Of a DNA stretch of 64,000 bases, positions 53,700 through 62,221 are shown piece after piece (the stretch's first letter is position 1; the number at the start of each line of letters is the position of its first letter). A program made the translations under genes and the position numbers. The notes below the pieces were generated by a model, which was not told the DNA's origin, searched no databases, and saw only the letters and a list, made by a program, of their open reading frames with translations. Source of the DNA: Burkholderia sp. 9120 (GTDB lineage: Bacteria > Pseudomonadota > Gammaproteobacteria > Burkholderiales > Burkholderiaceae); NCBI RefSeq assembly GCF_000745015.1, contig NZ_JQNA01000002.1, positions 3,720,001 through 3,784,000 on the forward strand. The letters are read 5' to 3'.

Positions 53700-54173
53700 T
53701 TACGAGTCGATGAGGCGTTTGAGCAAGTCGACGCCGATAGCGAGTTGCTGCTGCTCGGCCGCCGAAAAGCGCGTCTGGATGGTGCGGAACAGCCAGTCTT
53801 CGCGCGCCGCGCGGCTGGCTTTGACCTTCTTGCGGAAAGCGGGGGTGAGAGAGAGAACCGTTTGCCGGCCGTCGTTCGGATCGGGCGCGCCGGTCACTAG
53901 TCCGGCGGCTTTCAGCGCTGAAAGCATTTCGCCCATGGATTGCGGGCGCATGCCGTGCAGGCGCGCAAGGGCGCTGACGGTGGCGGAGCCTTCGCGTTCC
54001 AGCAGACTCAAGACCTGAATCTGCGACGGCGTGAAGTCGCCGATATGCGCTTCTTCGCGCAGCCGCCGGCGCAGTTTGCCGGTCACCACGCGCAGATCTT
54101 CCGCCATGGTGTGCAGGGCGTCGGCACTGGGTGCCGAGGCAGGTGAAGCGGCAGGGGTATCGCTCTTACTCAT
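53700..54173 (-). CDS. MarR-family transcriptional regulator
   Basis: 157 residues. Winged helix: FTPSQIQVLSLLEREGSATVSALARLHGMRPQSMGEMLSALKAAGLV and the wing DPNDGRQTVLSLT. First gene of the MarR-hydrolase-MFS operon; probably its repressor. A large inverted repeat begins six bases upstream of the ATG, so there is almost no room for a 5' leader. No clear ribosome binding site is seen; translation may be leaderless or start at Met23. Confidence 0.9.
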   Translation of the reverse strand: MSKSDTPAASPASAPSADALHTMAEDLRVVTGKLRRRLREEAHIGDFTPSQIQVLSLLEREGSATVSALARLHGMRPQSMGEMLSALKAAGLVTGAPDPNDGRQTVLSLTPAFRKKVKASRAAREDWLFRTIQTRFSAAEQQQLAIGVDLLKRLIDS

Positions 54174-54179
54174 GGCTTA

Positions 54180-54219
54180 CAGATATGAAGGTTACCTACA
54201 AAGGTTACCTTCATATCTG
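54180..54219. promoter_or_regulatory. Large inverted repeat, probable MarR operator
   Basis: CAGATATGAAGGTTACCT (54180-54197), four bases ACAA, AGGTTACCTTCATATCTG (54202-54219). The arms are complementary except at the centre of the GGTTACC element, which is also a direct repeat (AAGGTTACCT twice). It lies just upstream of marR and probably covers its promoter. Confidence 0.8.
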
Positions 54220-54323
54220 CGTCGAGTCAAGGCGATGCAGGCAGGGGGAGAAGAACGGTTGGGTGGCGGCGCGACCACCCAGGCTTAAATCGGTCGCGCG
54301 CGCCGTCCGCGGTTTAGCGGACC

Positions 54324-55466
54324 TTAGAACTTATGACGCAGCGCCACGCGCGCCACGACCTGATTCTGCGTCGACGACGGCGACTGCACGCCGGGAATGA
54401 ACGCGTCGTCGAGAATCGAGTGGGTCGAACTGCCGGCCACCTTCTGATATTCGCCCTGCACGTAGACGTCCGTGCGTTTCGAGATGTTGTAGTCCGCCAT
54501 CAAACCGACCGAGTGAATCTTCGGCTTCACGCTGCCCGACGACGCGTCGTAGTTCTCCAGCGTGTAGACATATTGCGCGCCGACAAAGAACGCGGGTGTG
54601 AACTGGTATTTCGCGTTCACCTCGAAGTTTTGATACTTCAGCGTGTTCAACGTGACGCCGGCCGCGGCGAGCGGAATGCCGATATAACCATTGCCGGTCG
54701 GGTTCTGGTAATTCGAGTTGGTGTACGCGAAGCCCAGGGTCGTCGAGCCGAACGTGTAGTTGATGCCGCCGCCGAACACGCGCATGCGTTCGGCGATAAA
54801 GCTCGCGTCGTTCGCGGTGATTGCGCCGTTCGAGCCTACGCCCGGATTGTCCGCCTGCAAATAGGCCGCGGCGACCAGCAGGCCACCGGTCGCGTATTGC
54901 GCGCCGAAGCTATACGCGCGGTTATTGGCGAAGTTCGTATCGTTGCTGAAGCTATACGTGCCGCCGAACTGGAAACCCGAGAACTGGGGGCTCGCGTATT
55001 TGATGGTGTTGTCGAGGCGGAACGAGTTGTCGGTGTTGTCGTTGTCGTACGGATGCGCGAACAGATAGCCGGCCCAATTGCCGTTGGCGGTTGTCTGCGC
55101 GAGGTAATCGACCACGGAATCGTACTGACGGCCCAACGTCACCGTGCCGAATTTGTCGCTGCTAATCCCCACATACGCCTGACGTCCAAACATACGGCCG
55201 CCCTGATTGAGTCGGCCGGAATTCAGGTCGAAGCCGTTCTCGAGTTGAAAGATCGCCTTGAGTCCGCCGCCGAGATCTTCCGCGCCTTTCAGGCCCCAGC
55301 GGCTGCCTTGCGCATAACCGCTGGCGAGTTCGACGACGCTGCCGTGTCCGACGTTATTCGTGTAGTCGATGCCTTCATCGATCACGCCGTAGAGCGTGAC
55401 GCTGCTTTGCGCGAACACGGGGGAAGCGGCGCCCAGCAGGGCGAGGGCGATGACTTTCTTTTTCAT
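54324..55466 (-). CDS. Gram-negative porin
   Basis: 380 residues with a normal signal peptide (MKKKVIALALLGAASPVFA before Gln). Mature porin with QSSVTLYGVIDEGI, GAEDLGGGLKAIFQLENGF, FGTVTLGRQYD and C-terminal LRHKF. Stands alone between the MarR operator and the LysR gene. Its intact leader contrasts with the frameshifted porin at 19929. Confidence 0.94.
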   Translation of the reverse strand: MKKKVIALALLGAASPVFAQSSVTLYGVIDEGIDYTNNVGHGSVVELASGYAQGSRWGLKGAEDLGGGLKAIFQLENGFDLNSGRLNQGGRMFGRQAYVGISSDKFGTVTLGRQYDSVVDYLAQTTANGNWAGYLFAHPYDNDNTDNSFRLDNTIKYASPQFSGFQFGGTYSFSNDTNFANNRAYSFGAQYATGGLLVAAAYLQADNPGVGSNGAITANDASFIAERMRVFGGGINYTFGSTTLGFAYTNSNYQNPTGNGYIGIPLAAAGVTLNTLKYQNFEVNAKYQFTPAFFVGAQYVYTLENYDASSGSVKPKIHSVGLMADYNISKRTDVYVQGEYQKVAGSSTHSILDDAFIPGVQSPSSTQNQVVARVALRHKF

Positions 55467-55767
55467 GTGATCTCCAGTGTGGATTGGCTAGGGGCCGTCG
55501 CATGATTTTCCGGCCAATACTTTTTGCAAAGCGAGGAATTCTGATGGGATCAATCGGCTTCGCCGATGGAGCAAGCGCTGGAGAACGCGAGCTCGCAGTG
55601 AAACGTTGGCGATCCGAAGTACTTCGAGGAGAGGCGAAGGGTTTCGCCAGAGAGAAGAAGCGTGTGAAGTCTGGCTAACTGTTTCGATGAATCGCGGCGG
55701 CGCTCTGTGCAGCGCCGCCGGAAAAGTCACCGCCTCGCAATGAAGATCGCAAAGGCGGACTCCATCG
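55467..55767. other. 301-bp intergenic region with a GC-rich hairpin
   Basis: Upstream of the porin start and downstream of the LysR gene. CGGCGGCGCT (55695-55704) pairs with AGCGCCGCCG (55711-55720); it may end LysR transcription but lacks a U-tract. The AT-richer part near 55500-55540 could hold the porin promoter. No gene supported. Confidence 0.45.
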
Positions 55768-56682
55768 TCAAGCGGCCACGCCGACCGCCACGTTTCTGCG
55801 TTCTTCGACCATCGCTTCGATCAGCGCGGCGAGATCGTCCACCGCCGGATCGCGATTGACCGATGAGCGATGCAACTCGAGATCCGCCGCCGGCAACAGC
55901 GGCAGGCCGTCACACACGCCGAGCACACGCCAGTTCTCCGGCAACGTGCAGCGGTCGATGATCGTCACGGCCGCGCCGTGATTGACGGCCACCTTGATCC
56001 CCGTCGGACTCTGGCTGGTGTACACCACCTGGTACTGCCGCTGGAACGCGGCGAGCGCTTCAAGTCCGCGCTGACGGTAGCAGCAGGTCTCGGGAAACAG
56101 CGCCAGCGGCACGGGCGCGTCGGGCTCCAGCACGAAATCCCGGTGCGCCGCCCACACCACCTCTTCACGCCCGAGATGCCGCCCGCTCGTCTGCGAGCCG
56201 TGCCGCACCACCAGCGCCAGATCCAGTTCGCCGGCCTGCAGTCGCTCCAGCAATTCGAGCGACATCCGGCAATGAATATGCGGCCGTGCGCCAGGCCGCA
56301 GCGCGTAGAACTTCTTCAGCAACTCCGGCAGCCAGAGCTCCGCGTAATCCTCCGGGAGGCCGAAACGGATCACGCCGTCGCTATTGCTCCGGTTCAGTGC
56401 GGCGATCGCTTCGTTTTGCACCTGAATAATGCGGCGGGCGTGAATCAGAAAGTTTTCGCCGTCGCGTGACAGCGCGAGCCGCCGGCTGTTGCGCAGAAAC
56501 ATGTGCGTTTCCAGCCGCTCTTCCAGCGTACGAATACGCAGACTGATGGTCGATTGGGTGCGGTGCAGCAACTTCGCCGCCGCGGTGAATCCGCCGCTGT
56601 CGACCACGGCCACAAAGGCTCGCACCAGTTCGGGATCGAGAGAACTCAGTTTTGACCAATCGGGTCCGCTGATGGAAGCCAT
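55768..56682 (-). CDS. LysR-family transcriptional regulator
   Basis: 304 residues. Helix-turn-helix AFVAVVDSGGFTAAAKLLHRTQSTISLRIRTLEERL and a typical effector domain (GVIRFGLPEDYAELWLPELLKKF). Divergent from the 2-oxoglutarate oxygenase gene across 121 bases containing an inverted repeat. It is probably the regulator of the oxygenase, M24 and ABC importer genes. Confidence 0.92.
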   Translation of the reverse strand: MASISGPDWSKLSSLDPELVRAFVAVVDSGGFTAAAKLLHRTQSTISLRIRTLEERLETHMFLRNSRRLALSRDGENFLIHARRIIQVQNEAIAALNRSNSDGVIRFGLPEDYAELWLPELLKKFYALRPGARPHIHCRMSLELLERLQAGELDLALVVRHGSQTSGRHLGREEVVWAAHRDFVLEPDAPVPLALFPETCCYRQRGLEALAAFQRQYQVVYTSQSPTGIKVAVNHGAAVTIIDRCTLPENWRVLGVCDGLPLLPAADLELHRSSVNRDPAVDDLAALIEAMVEERRNVAVGVAA

Positions 56683-56742
56683 CGGAATTACTCGCTTTCC
56701 AAAGAAATTTGGCGATCAAAACATGGGGGCGTCAGTGAGGTG

Positions 56743-56760
56743 ATTGTTGTCGAAAACAAT
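56743..56760. promoter_or_regulatory. Inverted repeat, candidate LysR box
   Basis: ATTGTT, six bases GTCGAA, AACAAT. Centred in the divergent space, 61 bases from the LysR start and 44 bases before the oxygenase GTG. Confidence 0.5.
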
Positions 56761-56803
56761 TCGCGTCACAAATCAGTCCGAACCCCTAATCTGGAGTCCC
56801 GCC

Positions 56804-57691
56804 GTGTCAGTCAGTCTTCCTCTTGCCGATGCCGAATGCAACGATTTGAGCGACATCGTCGATACCGGGCGTTATCCGCTGCACGATCCGGACCACCCGC
56901 GCATGCGCGAGCTGGTGGCGAGCTGCCGTGCCCACCTGGCGGGCAACGGCAGTGCCGTGCTGCACGGCTTCCTGCGGCCCGAGGCGCTGGCCCAGGCGCG
57001 CGCCGAAGGCGTGGCGCTGGCCGCCAAGACCTACTTTTCAACCCGTAAGGTCAACGCCTATTTCACCGCGGACGATCCCTCGCTGCCCACCGACGATCCG
57101 CGCCGCGTCTTCATGGACCGCACCAGCGGCTTCGTGACCCGCGACGTAATTCCGGCCGACGCGATCGTGCATCGCATCTATGTGGCGCAGGCCATGAAGC
57201 GGTTCGTCGCAACCTGCCTCGGCGAAACGCGTGTGTGGGAATACGCGGACCCGTACGCCGGCCTGGTGCAGAACGTCATGCCACCCGGCACCGAGCAGCC
57301 GTGGCACTACGACACCAACGAATTCATCGTATCGATGATGACGCAACAGCCTGAAGCGGGGGGCGACTTCGAGTACTGCCCGAATATCCGCTCGCCCGAA
57401 GGCGAGAACTACGGCGGCGTGGGCAGCGTGGTGCGTGGCGAGACGCGCGCGCCGATCAACGTGATCACGTTGCAACCGGGCGATCTGCAACTGTTCAAAG
57501 GGCGCTTTTCGCTACACCGCGTCACCCGGGTGGAAGGCACGGTGGAACGTCACACGGCGATCTTCGCGTACTCGCAGAAGCCGGGTGTGATCGGCCGGCT
57601 CGAACGAACCCGGCAGTTGTACGGGCGCGTCTCTGAAATGCACCTGGAAGCCGAACAGAGGCTGGTGCGTGCCGACAACCTGGTCGATTGA
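56804..57691 (+). CDS. Fe(II)/2-oxoglutarate-dependent oxygenase-like protein
   Basis: 295 residues from a GTG with GGAG nine bases upstream; the frame is open to a TTG at 56744, without a ribosome site. Facial triad candidates are His168 and Asp170 in WHYDTNEF and His238 in FSLHRVTRVEG, with Arg242 near it as a possible 2-oxoglutarate binder. Family looks like the HalD/ArpA-type oxygenases. First gene of a run with the DddP-like protein and an ABC importer, so it may hydroxylate or demethylate an imported osmolyte. The substrate is unknown. Confidence 0.8.
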   Translation: MSVSLPLADAECNDLSDIVDTGRYPLHDPDHPRMRELVASCRAHLAGNGSAVLHGFLRPEALAQARAEGVALAAKTYFSTRKVNAYFTADDPSLPTDDPRRVFMDRTSGFVTRDVIPADAIVHRIYVAQAMKRFVATCLGETRVWEYADPYAGLVQNVMPPGTEQPWHYDTNEFIVSMMTQQPEAGGDFEYCPNIRSPEGENYGGVGSVVRGETRAPINVITLQPGDLQLFKGRFSLHRVTRVEGTVERHTAIFAYSQKPGVIGRLERTRQLYGRVSEMHLEAEQRLVRADNLVD

Positions 57692-57736
57692 AACCGCTTT
57701 ACCAAACTGATAACCCCGTCCCCCTGTCGAGAAACC

Positions 57737-58963
57737 ATGACGATTATTCGCCCGACTCATCTTCCGGAAGATTGCGAACCGACCGCGGAAGAAATCGCGC
57801 AGATTCAACGCGACCGGCTCGCCGCCGTGCGCCGTGAACTGAAGAAGCGCGACCTCACCGCCGCGATCCTGTTCGACCCGACGCATATGCGCTACGCCAC
57901 CGGCTCGCGCAACATGCAGGTGTATTCGATGCGCAATCCCGCGCGCTATCTGTTCGTGCCGGCCGAAGGCAAGGTCGTGCTGTTTGAATACGCGGGCTGT
58001 GATTTCCTCGCCGACGGCCTCGACACCGTCGACGAAGTGCGACCCGCTACCGCGATTTCCTACTACTTCTGTGACGACATGCTGGGTCGCGTCACCGAGC
58101 GCTGGGCCGACGAGATCGACGAACTCGTCAGGCAAAGCGGCGGCGGCAAGCGGATCGCGATTGAAAGCGCGACCTCGGCGGCGGCCTTCGCGCTGCAGGC
58201 GCGCGGCTATCAGATCAGCGACGCGCAGGAACCGCTGGAACGCGCCCGTTCGATCAAGGTGCCCAACGAGATCAAGATGATCCGCTCGTCGCTGCGTGCC
58301 GCCGAAGAAGGTGTGCGCCGGCTCGAAGCGGCGCTGGTGCCGGGCATTAGCGAAAACGAACTGTGGTCGTATCTGCACAAGCACATCATCGAGACCGACG
58401 GCGATTATGTCGAGACGCGTCTGATCAGCTCGGGGCCGCGTACCAATCCGTGGTTCCAGGAAAGCAGTCCACGCAAGATCCAGGCGGGTGAACTCGTCGG
58501 ACTCGATACCGACGTCGTGGGCCGCTTCGGTTATTACGCCGATTTCTCGCGCACCTTCCTGTGTGGCGATCTGCCCGCCACCACGGCACAGAAGACGCTC
58601 TACACGCTCGCCTATGAGCAGGTGCATTCGAATATGGAGAACGTGCGCGCCGGCACGACCTTCCAGGAGTTCATCGCGAAGGCGTGGAAGATTCCCGGTC
58701 CTTATCAGGCGCGCCGCTATTTCGCGCTCGCGCATGGTGTGGGCATGACGGGCGAATATCCGTACATCGTCCATCGCGAGGATAACGAGGCCAAGGGGTA
58801 CGACGGCGTGATCGAGCCCGGCATGACGCTGTGCATCGAAAGTTATATCGGTCATGAAGCCGGCGGTGAGGGGGTCAAGCTGGAAGAGCAGGTTTACGTG
58901 CGTGACGACGGCCGTGTCGAACTGCTGTCCGACTATCCATTCGAGAAACGCCTGCTGGCCTGA
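57737..58963 (+). CDS. M24-fold metalloprotein, DddP-like (DMSP lyase or relative)
   Basis: 408 residues. N-terminal creatinase-like domain (about 1-180) then a pita-bread M24 domain. Metal ligands can be assigned as Asp257, Asp259 (GLDTDVVG), Asp269 (YADFSRT), His333 (ALAHGVG), Glu368 (CIESY) and Glu383 (KLEEQ). The gaps 2, 10, 64, 35, 15 equal those I recall for the ligands of DMSP lyase DddP, which has an extra Asp that aminopeptidases lack. It is flanked by an oxygenase and a ProXWV-type importer, which suits dimethylsulfoniopropionate or another onium osmolyte. An Xaa-Pro peptidase-like amidase is the alternative. Confidence 0.82.
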   Translation: MTIIRPTHLPEDCEPTAEEIAQIQRDRLAAVRRELKKRDLTAAILFDPTHMRYATGSRNMQVYSMRNPARYLFVPAEGKVVLFEYAGCDFLADGLDTVDEVRPATAISYYFCDDMLGRVTERWADEIDELVRQSGGGKRIAIESATSAAAFALQARGYQISDAQEPLERARSIKVPNEIKMIRSSLRAAEEGVRRLEAALVPGISENELWSYLHKHIIETDGDYVETRLISSGPRTNPWFQESSPRKIQAGELVGLDTDVVGRFGYYADFSRTFLCGDLPATTAQKTLYTLAYEQVHSNMENVRAGTTFQEFIAKAWKIPGPYQARRYFALAHGVGMTGEYPYIVHREDNEAKGYDGVIEPGMTLCIESYIGHEAGGEGVKLEEQVYVRDDGRVELLSDYPFEKRLLA

Positions 58964-59055
58964 ACGCTCAGCGCGGCCGCATTCGGAGACATTGCGGCCG
59001 ACGTTTCCCATGCCAACCCATTCAATGCAATTCATTACTCCAAGGGTGATCCACG

Positions 59056-60093
59056 ATGCAATGCAGACAACTCCGCGCGGTGCTATGCGCCGCCGCCATC
59101 GCCTTGACCGGCACGACCGCGCACGCCGCGGATAGCTGGTGCGCGCAAGGCAAGACCGTCCACTTTGCCGGTATCACATGGGAAAGCGGTTCATTCGCGA
59201 CCGAAGTATTGCGGCAGATTCTGGAGAAGGGCTACGGCTGCAAGACCGACGTCGTGCCGGGTAGTACCGCCGCCACCGAAACCGCGCTCGCGCACAACGA
59301 CGTGCAGGTGTGGGCCGAACAATGGACCGGCCGCAGCGAGATCACCGCGAAGGCGGTCGCATCGGGTAGCGTGAAACTGGTCGGCGATACCTTGCCGGGC
59401 GGTACGAAAGAGGGCTGGTTCGTGCCGGAATACGTGGTGAAGGGCGATCCGAAACGCGGTATCAAACCGCTCGCGCCGGGCCTCGTTGCCGTCACCGACT
59501 TGCCGAAATACAAAAGCGTATTCGCCGACGACGAGGAACCGGACAAGGGCCGCTTTCTCAACTGCCCGACCGGCTGGGATTGCGAGCGCGTGAATACGCG
59601 TCTGCTGAAAGTACTGAATCTGGACGCGACCTATACCAACTTCCATCCGGGCACCGGCGCGGCACTGGATGCGGCGATCGCCTCCGCGTATCAGCGTGGC
59701 GCGCCGATCGTGTTCTATTACTGGGGACCGGCCGCGCTGATGGCGAAGTACAAGTTCGTCGAATTGAAAATGCCTCCCTATAACGACGCCTGCTGGAAGA
59801 CCTTGCGCGACGAGAGCAGCACGTCGCAGTGCGCGTCGTCGTACATGGTTTCGCATGTCACCGTCGGCGTGTCCACGCCGTTCTACGACGCCGACCCGCA
59901 ACTCGTGTCCATGCTCAACAAGGTCAAGTTTCCGATGGACTTTCTGAACAGCACGATCCTCGAAATGAGCACGAAGAAACTCGATGGTTCGGCCATGGCC
60001 ACGCAATTCCTGCGCGAGCATCCGGAGATGTGGAAGCAATGGGTACCGGCAGACGTCGCGTCGAAAGTGCAGGCCGGACTCAGCGGCGCCTGA
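59056..60093 (+). CDS. ABC transporter substrate-binding protein (ProX/OpuAC type)
   Basis: 345 residues with a signal peptide (AVLCAAAIALTGTTAHA before Ala). OpuAC domain: VHFAGITWESGSFATEVLRQILEKGYG, VWAEQWTGR, WFVPEYVV, FYYWGPAALMAKY. These Trp and Tyr residues form aromatic cages for quaternary ammonium or sulfonium groups in the family. Periplasmic receptor of the importer encoded next. Four Cys in pairs (NCPTGWDC and the ACW/QCA region) may form disulfides. Confidence 0.9.
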   Translation: MQCRQLRAVLCAAAIALTGTTAHAADSWCAQGKTVHFAGITWESGSFATEVLRQILEKGYGCKTDVVPGSTAATETALAHNDVQVWAEQWTGRSEITAKAVASGSVKLVGDTLPGGTKEGWFVPEYVVKGDPKRGIKPLAPGLVAVTDLPKYKSVFADDEEPDKGRFLNCPTGWDCERVNTRLLKVLNLDATYTNFHPGTGAALDAAIASAYQRGAPIVFYYWGPAALMAKYKFVELKMPPYNDACWKTLRDESSTSQCASSYMVSHVTVGVSTPFYDADPQLVSMLNKVKFPMDFLNSTILEMSTKKLDGSAMATQFLREHPEMWKQWVPADVASKVQAGLSGA

Positions 60094-60236
60094 TCGATAG
60101 CTGAGTGCGATAGCGAAGTGCCGGACCGTTGTGACGTCCGACCGATTTCGACGGCGTGAGGTTCTCGCGGCTTCACGCCCGACCGCAGATGCGAGAGCGA
60201 GCTGACCCGCTGTCCATTTGCCGTGGAGGCTTGATC

Positions 60237-61205
60237 ATGAATTCGTTTTTTCTGCATCTTTCGATTGCCGACTGGGTGAACGACGCCGTGCAATCGTTCG
60301 TGACCCGCTACGGCGACGGTTTTCATCAGTTCAGCATTACCGTGTTGCGCTATGTGCTGGTGCCGCTCGAAGGCGCGCTGCGCGCGTTGCCGCCGTGGCT
60401 GATCCTGCTCGCGGTCGGCGCGATCACGTGGAATGCGACCCGGCGATTGACCATCGCCGGGTTCTTTATCTTGCTGCTGTATGCGATCGGTTGCTTTGGG
60501 CTGTGGGAAAAGCTGATGCAGACGCTTGCGTTGATGCTGGTGGCCACCGTGCTATCGGTGTCGTTCGGTGTGCCGCTCGGCATTCTGACCTCGCGCAGCG
60601 CGTGGTTGCGTCGCGTGCTGTTGCCCACGCTCGACGTGATGCAGACGCTGCCCAGTTTCGTCTATCTGATCCCGGTGCTGATGCTGTTCGGTCTCGGCAA
60701 GGTGCCGGCGATTCTCGCGACGATCATCTACGCGTTGCCGCCGCTGATTCGCCTGACCGATCTCGGCATTCGTCACGTGGATGGCGAAGTGGTCGAGGCG
60801 GCGCGCGCCTTCGGCACCACGCGCTGGCAATTGCTGGTCAACGTGCAGTTGCCGCTGGCGCGCCCGAGCATCATGGCCGGCATCAACCAGACCACGATGA
60901 TGGCGCTTTCCATGGTGGTGATCGCCTCGATGATCGGCTCGCGCGGTCTCGGCGAAGACGTGCTCGCCGGGATTCAGACGCTCGACGTGGGCAAGGGCAT
61001 GCAGGCCGGCATTGCCATTGTGATTCTCGCGATCGTGATCGACCGTATCAGTCAGGGCTATGGGCAGGACCGTCGCACGCGGCGTCTGTTCGCGCAGCGT
61101 AAAAAGGCGAAGGCGGCCTCGCGGATTCCTTATCGCGTGAGTAGCGTGGAGGCGAACGAGCAGGGCGCGGCGGAAAGCGGACTCGAAACCCGCGCGGCGA
61201 AGTAA
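60237..61205 (+). CDS. ABC transporter permease (ProW type)
   Basis: 322 residues with GGAGG before the ATG. Six or more helices, and the permease loop EAARAFGTTRWQLLVNVQLPLARPSIMAG that contacts the ATPase. ProW/OpuAB family. The C-terminus is a polar extension (about 40 residues). It lies between the binding protein and the ATPase gene in an apparent operon and moves an osmolyte or betaine-like compound across the inner membrane. Confidence 0.92.
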   Translation: MNSFFLHLSIADWVNDAVQSFVTRYGDGFHQFSITVLRYVLVPLEGALRALPPWLILLAVGAITWNATRRLTIAGFFILLLYAIGCFGLWEKLMQTLALMLVATVLSVSFGVPLGILTSRSAWLRRVLLPTLDVMQTLPSFVYLIPVLMLFGLGKVPAILATIIYALPPLIRLTDLGIRHVDGEVVEAARAFGTTRWQLLVNVQLPLARPSIMAGINQTTMMALSMVVIASMIGSRGLGEDVLAGIQTLDVGKGMQAGIAIVILAIVIDRISQGYGQDRRTRRLFAQRKKAKAASRIPYRVSSVEANEQGAAESGLETRAAK

Positions 61206-61268
61206 TTGCCGCACCCGATAGCTCAATAGCCCATTAGTCGATTCAGAGCAAAGCACCAGGAGAGCGAG

Positions 61269-62102
61269 ATGGCAGCGATCGAAGTCAAACACGTGTACAA
61301 GCTGTTCGGGCCGCCCACGAGTCACGCGCGCGTGCTGGATCTATTGCGCGGCGGTAAAGGCAAAGCCGACGTGCTCGCGCAAACCGGCTGCAATGTCGGC
61401 CTCAACGACGTCAGCCTGAACATCGGTTCGGGTGAAATTTTCGTGATCATGGGCCTTTCCGGCTCCGGCAAGTCGACGCTGGTGCGCCACTTCAACCGGC
61501 TGATCGAACCGACCGCGGGCGAGATCGTGATCGACGGGTCCGACGTCATCAAGCTCGGCGCGCAGGGCTTGCGCGAACTGCGCCGCTACAAGGTCAGCAT
61601 GGTGTTCCAGAACTTCGGGCTGCTGCCGCATCAAACCGTGCTCGACAATACCGCGTACGCATTGCGCGTACGCGGTGAGAGCCGCGCGCAGGCCAACGAC
61701 AAGGCGCGCGTGTGGCTCGGCAAAGTGGGCCTCAACGGTTACGACGAGCACTATCCCGACGAGTTGTCCGGCGGCATGCGTCAACGTGTCGGCCTCGCCC
61801 GTGCGCTTGCCGCGGATACGGACGTGCTGCTGATGGACGAAGCGTTCTCCGCGCTCGACCCGCTGATTCGCACGGAGATGCAGGATCAGTTGCTGCAATT
61901 GCAGGCCACGCTGAAGAAGACGATTGTGTTTATCACGCACGATCTCGACGAGGCGCTGCGAATCGGCAATCGCATCGCGATTCTGCGGGACGGCAAGCTG
62001 GTGCAGCAGGGTACGCCCGACGAAATTCTGACGCGTCCGGCGGACGATTACGTGAGGCGTTTCGTGGAGCGCCGTTCAGATCGGAGCGCGACGCGACAGT
62101 GA
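61269..62102 (+). CDS. ABC transporter ATP-binding protein (ProV type)
   Basis: 277 residues. Walker [11 protein letters not shown]-loop [10 protein letters not shown], signature [15 protein letters not shown], Walker [14 protein letters not shown], and switch His in [10 protein letters not shown]. Starts like ProV ([13 protein letters not shown]). It ends soon after the nucleotide-binding domain and lacks the CBS domains of E. coli ProV, so ionic-strength gating is probably absent. This suits a catabolic uptake system rather than osmotic control. Confidence 0.92.
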   Translation: MAAIEVKHVYKLFGPPTSHARVLDLLRGGKGKADVLAQTGCNVGLNDVSLNIGSGEIFVIMGLSGSGKSTLVRHFNRLIEPTAGEIVIDGSDVIKLGAQGLRELRRYKVSMVFQNFGLLPHQTVLDNTAYALRVRGESRAQANDKARVWLGKVGLNGYDEHYPDELSGGMRQRVGLARALAADTDVLLMDEAFSALDPLIRTEMQDQLLQLQATLKKTIVFITHDLDEALRIGNRIAILRDGKLVQQGTPDEILTRPADDYVRRFVERRSDRSATRQ

Positions 62103-62221
62103 GGTAAACGCCGGCTCGCTGCAACGCGAACCGGTCTCACGGAATCGGATTCTGAATCGCTTCGCTTCACTGCGTTGTCACTCGGTACTCGTAGATTGGA
62201 GGGGCTGTACCCTTTCAATCC

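Noticed and set aside
55484..55678. 64-codon plus-strand frame upstream of the porin
   Set aside because: Lys/Arg/Glu-rich composition with no start signal; lies in the promoter region of the porin.
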